Positions 10,832 to 11,920 of a stretch of 11,920 nt of DNA are shown piece after piece. The stretch comes from a bacterium. Its GTDB lineage: Bacteria > Patescibacteriota > Patescibacteriia > UBA1558 > S5-K13. The stretch lies in assembly GCA_021106915.1 (NCBI GenBank), contig JAIOTH010000012.1, positions 1 to 11,920 of the forward strand. The letters run 5' to 3'. The notes beneath the pieces were generated by a model that made no database searches, was not told where the DNA came from, and saw nothing but the letters and a program-made list of their open reading frames with translations. Each line of letters starts with the position of its first letter. Position 1 is the first letter of the stretch. The position numbers and the translations under genes are program-made.

Positions 10832-10854
10832 GCCATGAACTTCGGGTTCACGGT
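10832..10854 (+). repeat. Hairpin in the dnaK leader
   Basis: CCATGAAC (10833-10840) pairs with GTTCACGG (10846-10853) with one A-C mismatch around TTCGG; a G:U pair extends it. It ends 18 nt before the dnaK ATG. No T-run follows. It also holds a 7-codon open frame starting at 10835, probably meaningless. Confidence 0.55.
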
Positions 10855-10871
10855 ATGAAAGAAAAAATAAT

Positions 10872-11920
10872 ATGCCAAAAATAATTGGAATTGACTTAGG
10901 TACTACCAATAGTGCCATGGCCGCAATTCAAGGTGGAAAGCCAGAAATCCTAGAAAACAAAGAAGGAAATCGAACTACACCATCAATGATTGCTGTTTCA
11001 AAAAACGGAGAAAGAATCGTGGGACAACTAGCTAAAAGACAAGCTGTTGTAAATCCAGAAAATACATTATTTTCAATCAAAAGACTTATTGGTCGAAAGT
11101 TTGACGATAAAGAAGTTCAAGAAGATATTAAGACTTTACCTTATGAAGTTAAAAAAGCAGGTGAAGGAATTACTATCAAAATGGGTGACAAAGACCATAC
11201 TCCTCAAGAAATCTCAGCTATGATTTTACAAAAGATTAAAGCTGATGCCGAAGAGAAATTGGGTGATAAAGTAGAAGAAGCTGTGATTACAGTTCCTGCA
11301 TACTTTGATGATGCTCAAAGACAAGCTACTAAAGATGCTGGTGAAATTGCTGGTTTAAAAGTGAAAAGAATTATTAATGAGCCAACTGCCGCTGCTTTTG
11401 CTTATGGTTTTGACAAAGAAGATGATAAGCAAATTGTAGTATATGATTTAGGTGGAGGAACATTTGATGTTTCTGTACTTGATATCACTCATGAAAAAGA
11501 TTCTAAACAATCCACTATTGAAGTTAAAGCTTCTACTGGAGATACGCATTTAGGTGGAGATGACTTTGATCAAAAGATTATTCATTGGATTTTAGATGAA
11601 TTTAAAAAAGATCAAGGTATTGATTTATCTAATGACAAAACTGCTTTACAAAGATTAAAAGAATCTGCTGAAAAAGCTAAGATTGAATTATCAACAGCTC
11701 AAGAAACTGAAATTAATCAACCTTTTATAACCACCGATGATAGTGGACCAAAGCATTTAGTTTTGAAAATGACTAGAGCTAAGTTAGAAGAAATTGTCGG
11801 TGAATTAGTTGATAAAACATTAATTCCTTGTCAAAAAGCTATTGAAGATGCTGGATTTAAAAAAGAAGATATTGATGAAATTATCTTAGTTGGTGGAATG
11901 ACTAGAATGCCTTATGTTCA
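10872..11920 (+). CDS. dnaK: Chaperone DnaK (Hsp70), N-terminal part, cut by window end
   Basis: DnaK binds exposed hydrophobic segments and cycles with ATP, helped by DnaJ and GrpE. About 350 codons are visible with no stop, covering most of the ATPase domain: IIGIDLGTTNSAMA (4-17, phosphate 1), NRTTPSMIA, FSIKRLIGRKF, AVITVPAYFDDAQRQAT, RIINEPTAAAFAYGF, VYDLGGGTFDVSVLD (phosphate 2), TGDTHLGGDDFD and LVGGMTRMP (adenosine site). The segment after IGRKF is long, as in DnaK of Gram-negative type. ATG 10872 gives the canonical start MPKIIGIDLG. There is no Shine-Dalgarno, no CIRCE and no convincing promoter between the 119-aa gene and this start; it may use a promoter not recognisable here or read-through. 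dnaJ would be expected downstream. Confidence 0.97.
   Translation, partial: MPKIIGIDLGTTNSAMAAIQGGKPEILENKEGNRTTPSMIAVSKNGERIVGQLAKRQAVVNPENTLFSIKRLIGRKFDDKEVQEDIKTLPYEVKKAGEGITIKMGDKDHTPQEISAMILQKIKADAEEKLGDKVEEAVITVPAYFDDAQRQATKDAGEIAGLKVKRIINEPTAAAFAYGFDKEDDKQIVVYDLGGGTFDVSVLDITHEKDSKQSTIEVKASTGDTHLGGDDFDQKIIHWILDEFKKDQGIDLSNDKTALQRLKESAEKAKIELSTAQETEINQPFITTDDSGPKHLVLKMTRAKLEEIVGELVDKTLIPCQKAIEDAGFKKEDIDEIILVGGMTRMPYV

Noticed and set aside
10835..10858. Seven-codon upstream open frame in the dnaK leader
   Set aside because: It is a by-product of the hairpin sequence with no ribosome site; nothing supports a leader peptide.
1..11920. Alternative genetic code with TGA as glycine
   Set aside because: Genes end plausibly at TGA (5637-5639, 10725-10727), and conserved glycines use GGN codons without in-frame TGA.

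Overview
The window is a gene-dense, strongly AT-rich bacterial segment with every gene on the + strand. I infer a member of the Candidate Phyla Radiation (Patescibacteria), most likely a Parcubacteria-type lineage. The signs are shortened versions of core proteins (MurF, HrcA), starts that mostly lack Shine-Dalgarno sequences, and dispersed GC-rich palindromes that run into reading frames, such as the NLPAGRQG tail on Hsp20 and the SGSSPE tail on a 119-aa protein. TGA is used as an ordinary stop, so the TGA=Gly code of Absconditabacteria/Gracilibacteria does not apply. The lineage is inferred, not proven.

Left part (1-3300). The tail of a class B penicillin-binding protein (FtsI type) is followed by an AT-rich tandem repeat and a short MurF, a remnant of the cell-division/wall cluster. 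Next is a lipoprotein with two thioredoxin-like domains separated by a calcium-loop-like motif, closed by a clear terminator. A small two-gene unit follows (48-aa membrane peptide and 81-aa unknown protein). Both genes have purine-rich ribosome sites unlike their neighbours, and the unit ends at its own terminator.

Heat-shock locus (3313-5186, resuming at 10872). A sigma70-type promoter and a perfect CIRCE operator drive hrcA, translationally coupled to grpE and followed by an Hsp20 gene. dnaK begins only at 10872 and runs off the end. HrcA should repress through CIRCE when folding demand is low; GrpE is the nucleotide exchange factor of DnaK; Hsp20 holds unfolded clients.

Accessory block (about 5640-10800), between the two halves of the heat-shock locus. 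It encodes DinD (DNA-damage-inducible protein D), a secreted protein with an HExxH motif, an AntA/AntB-type phage antirepressor, an acidic unknown protein, a 44-aa DinD/Bro-like tail peptide, a P-loop kinase, a candidate PD-(D/E)XK nuclease-like protein and a 119-aa unknown protein. The block is bounded by an identical 21-nt direct repeat (5753-5773 and 10796-10816). It carries a family of dyad-symmetric elements whose arms differ in a compensating way, and a recurrent AT-rich junction sequence directly before its start codons. I see no integrase, transposase or intrinsic terminator in it. It looks like an accumulated or modular phage/DNA-damage-response cassette; whether its genes act as one system is a hypothesis.
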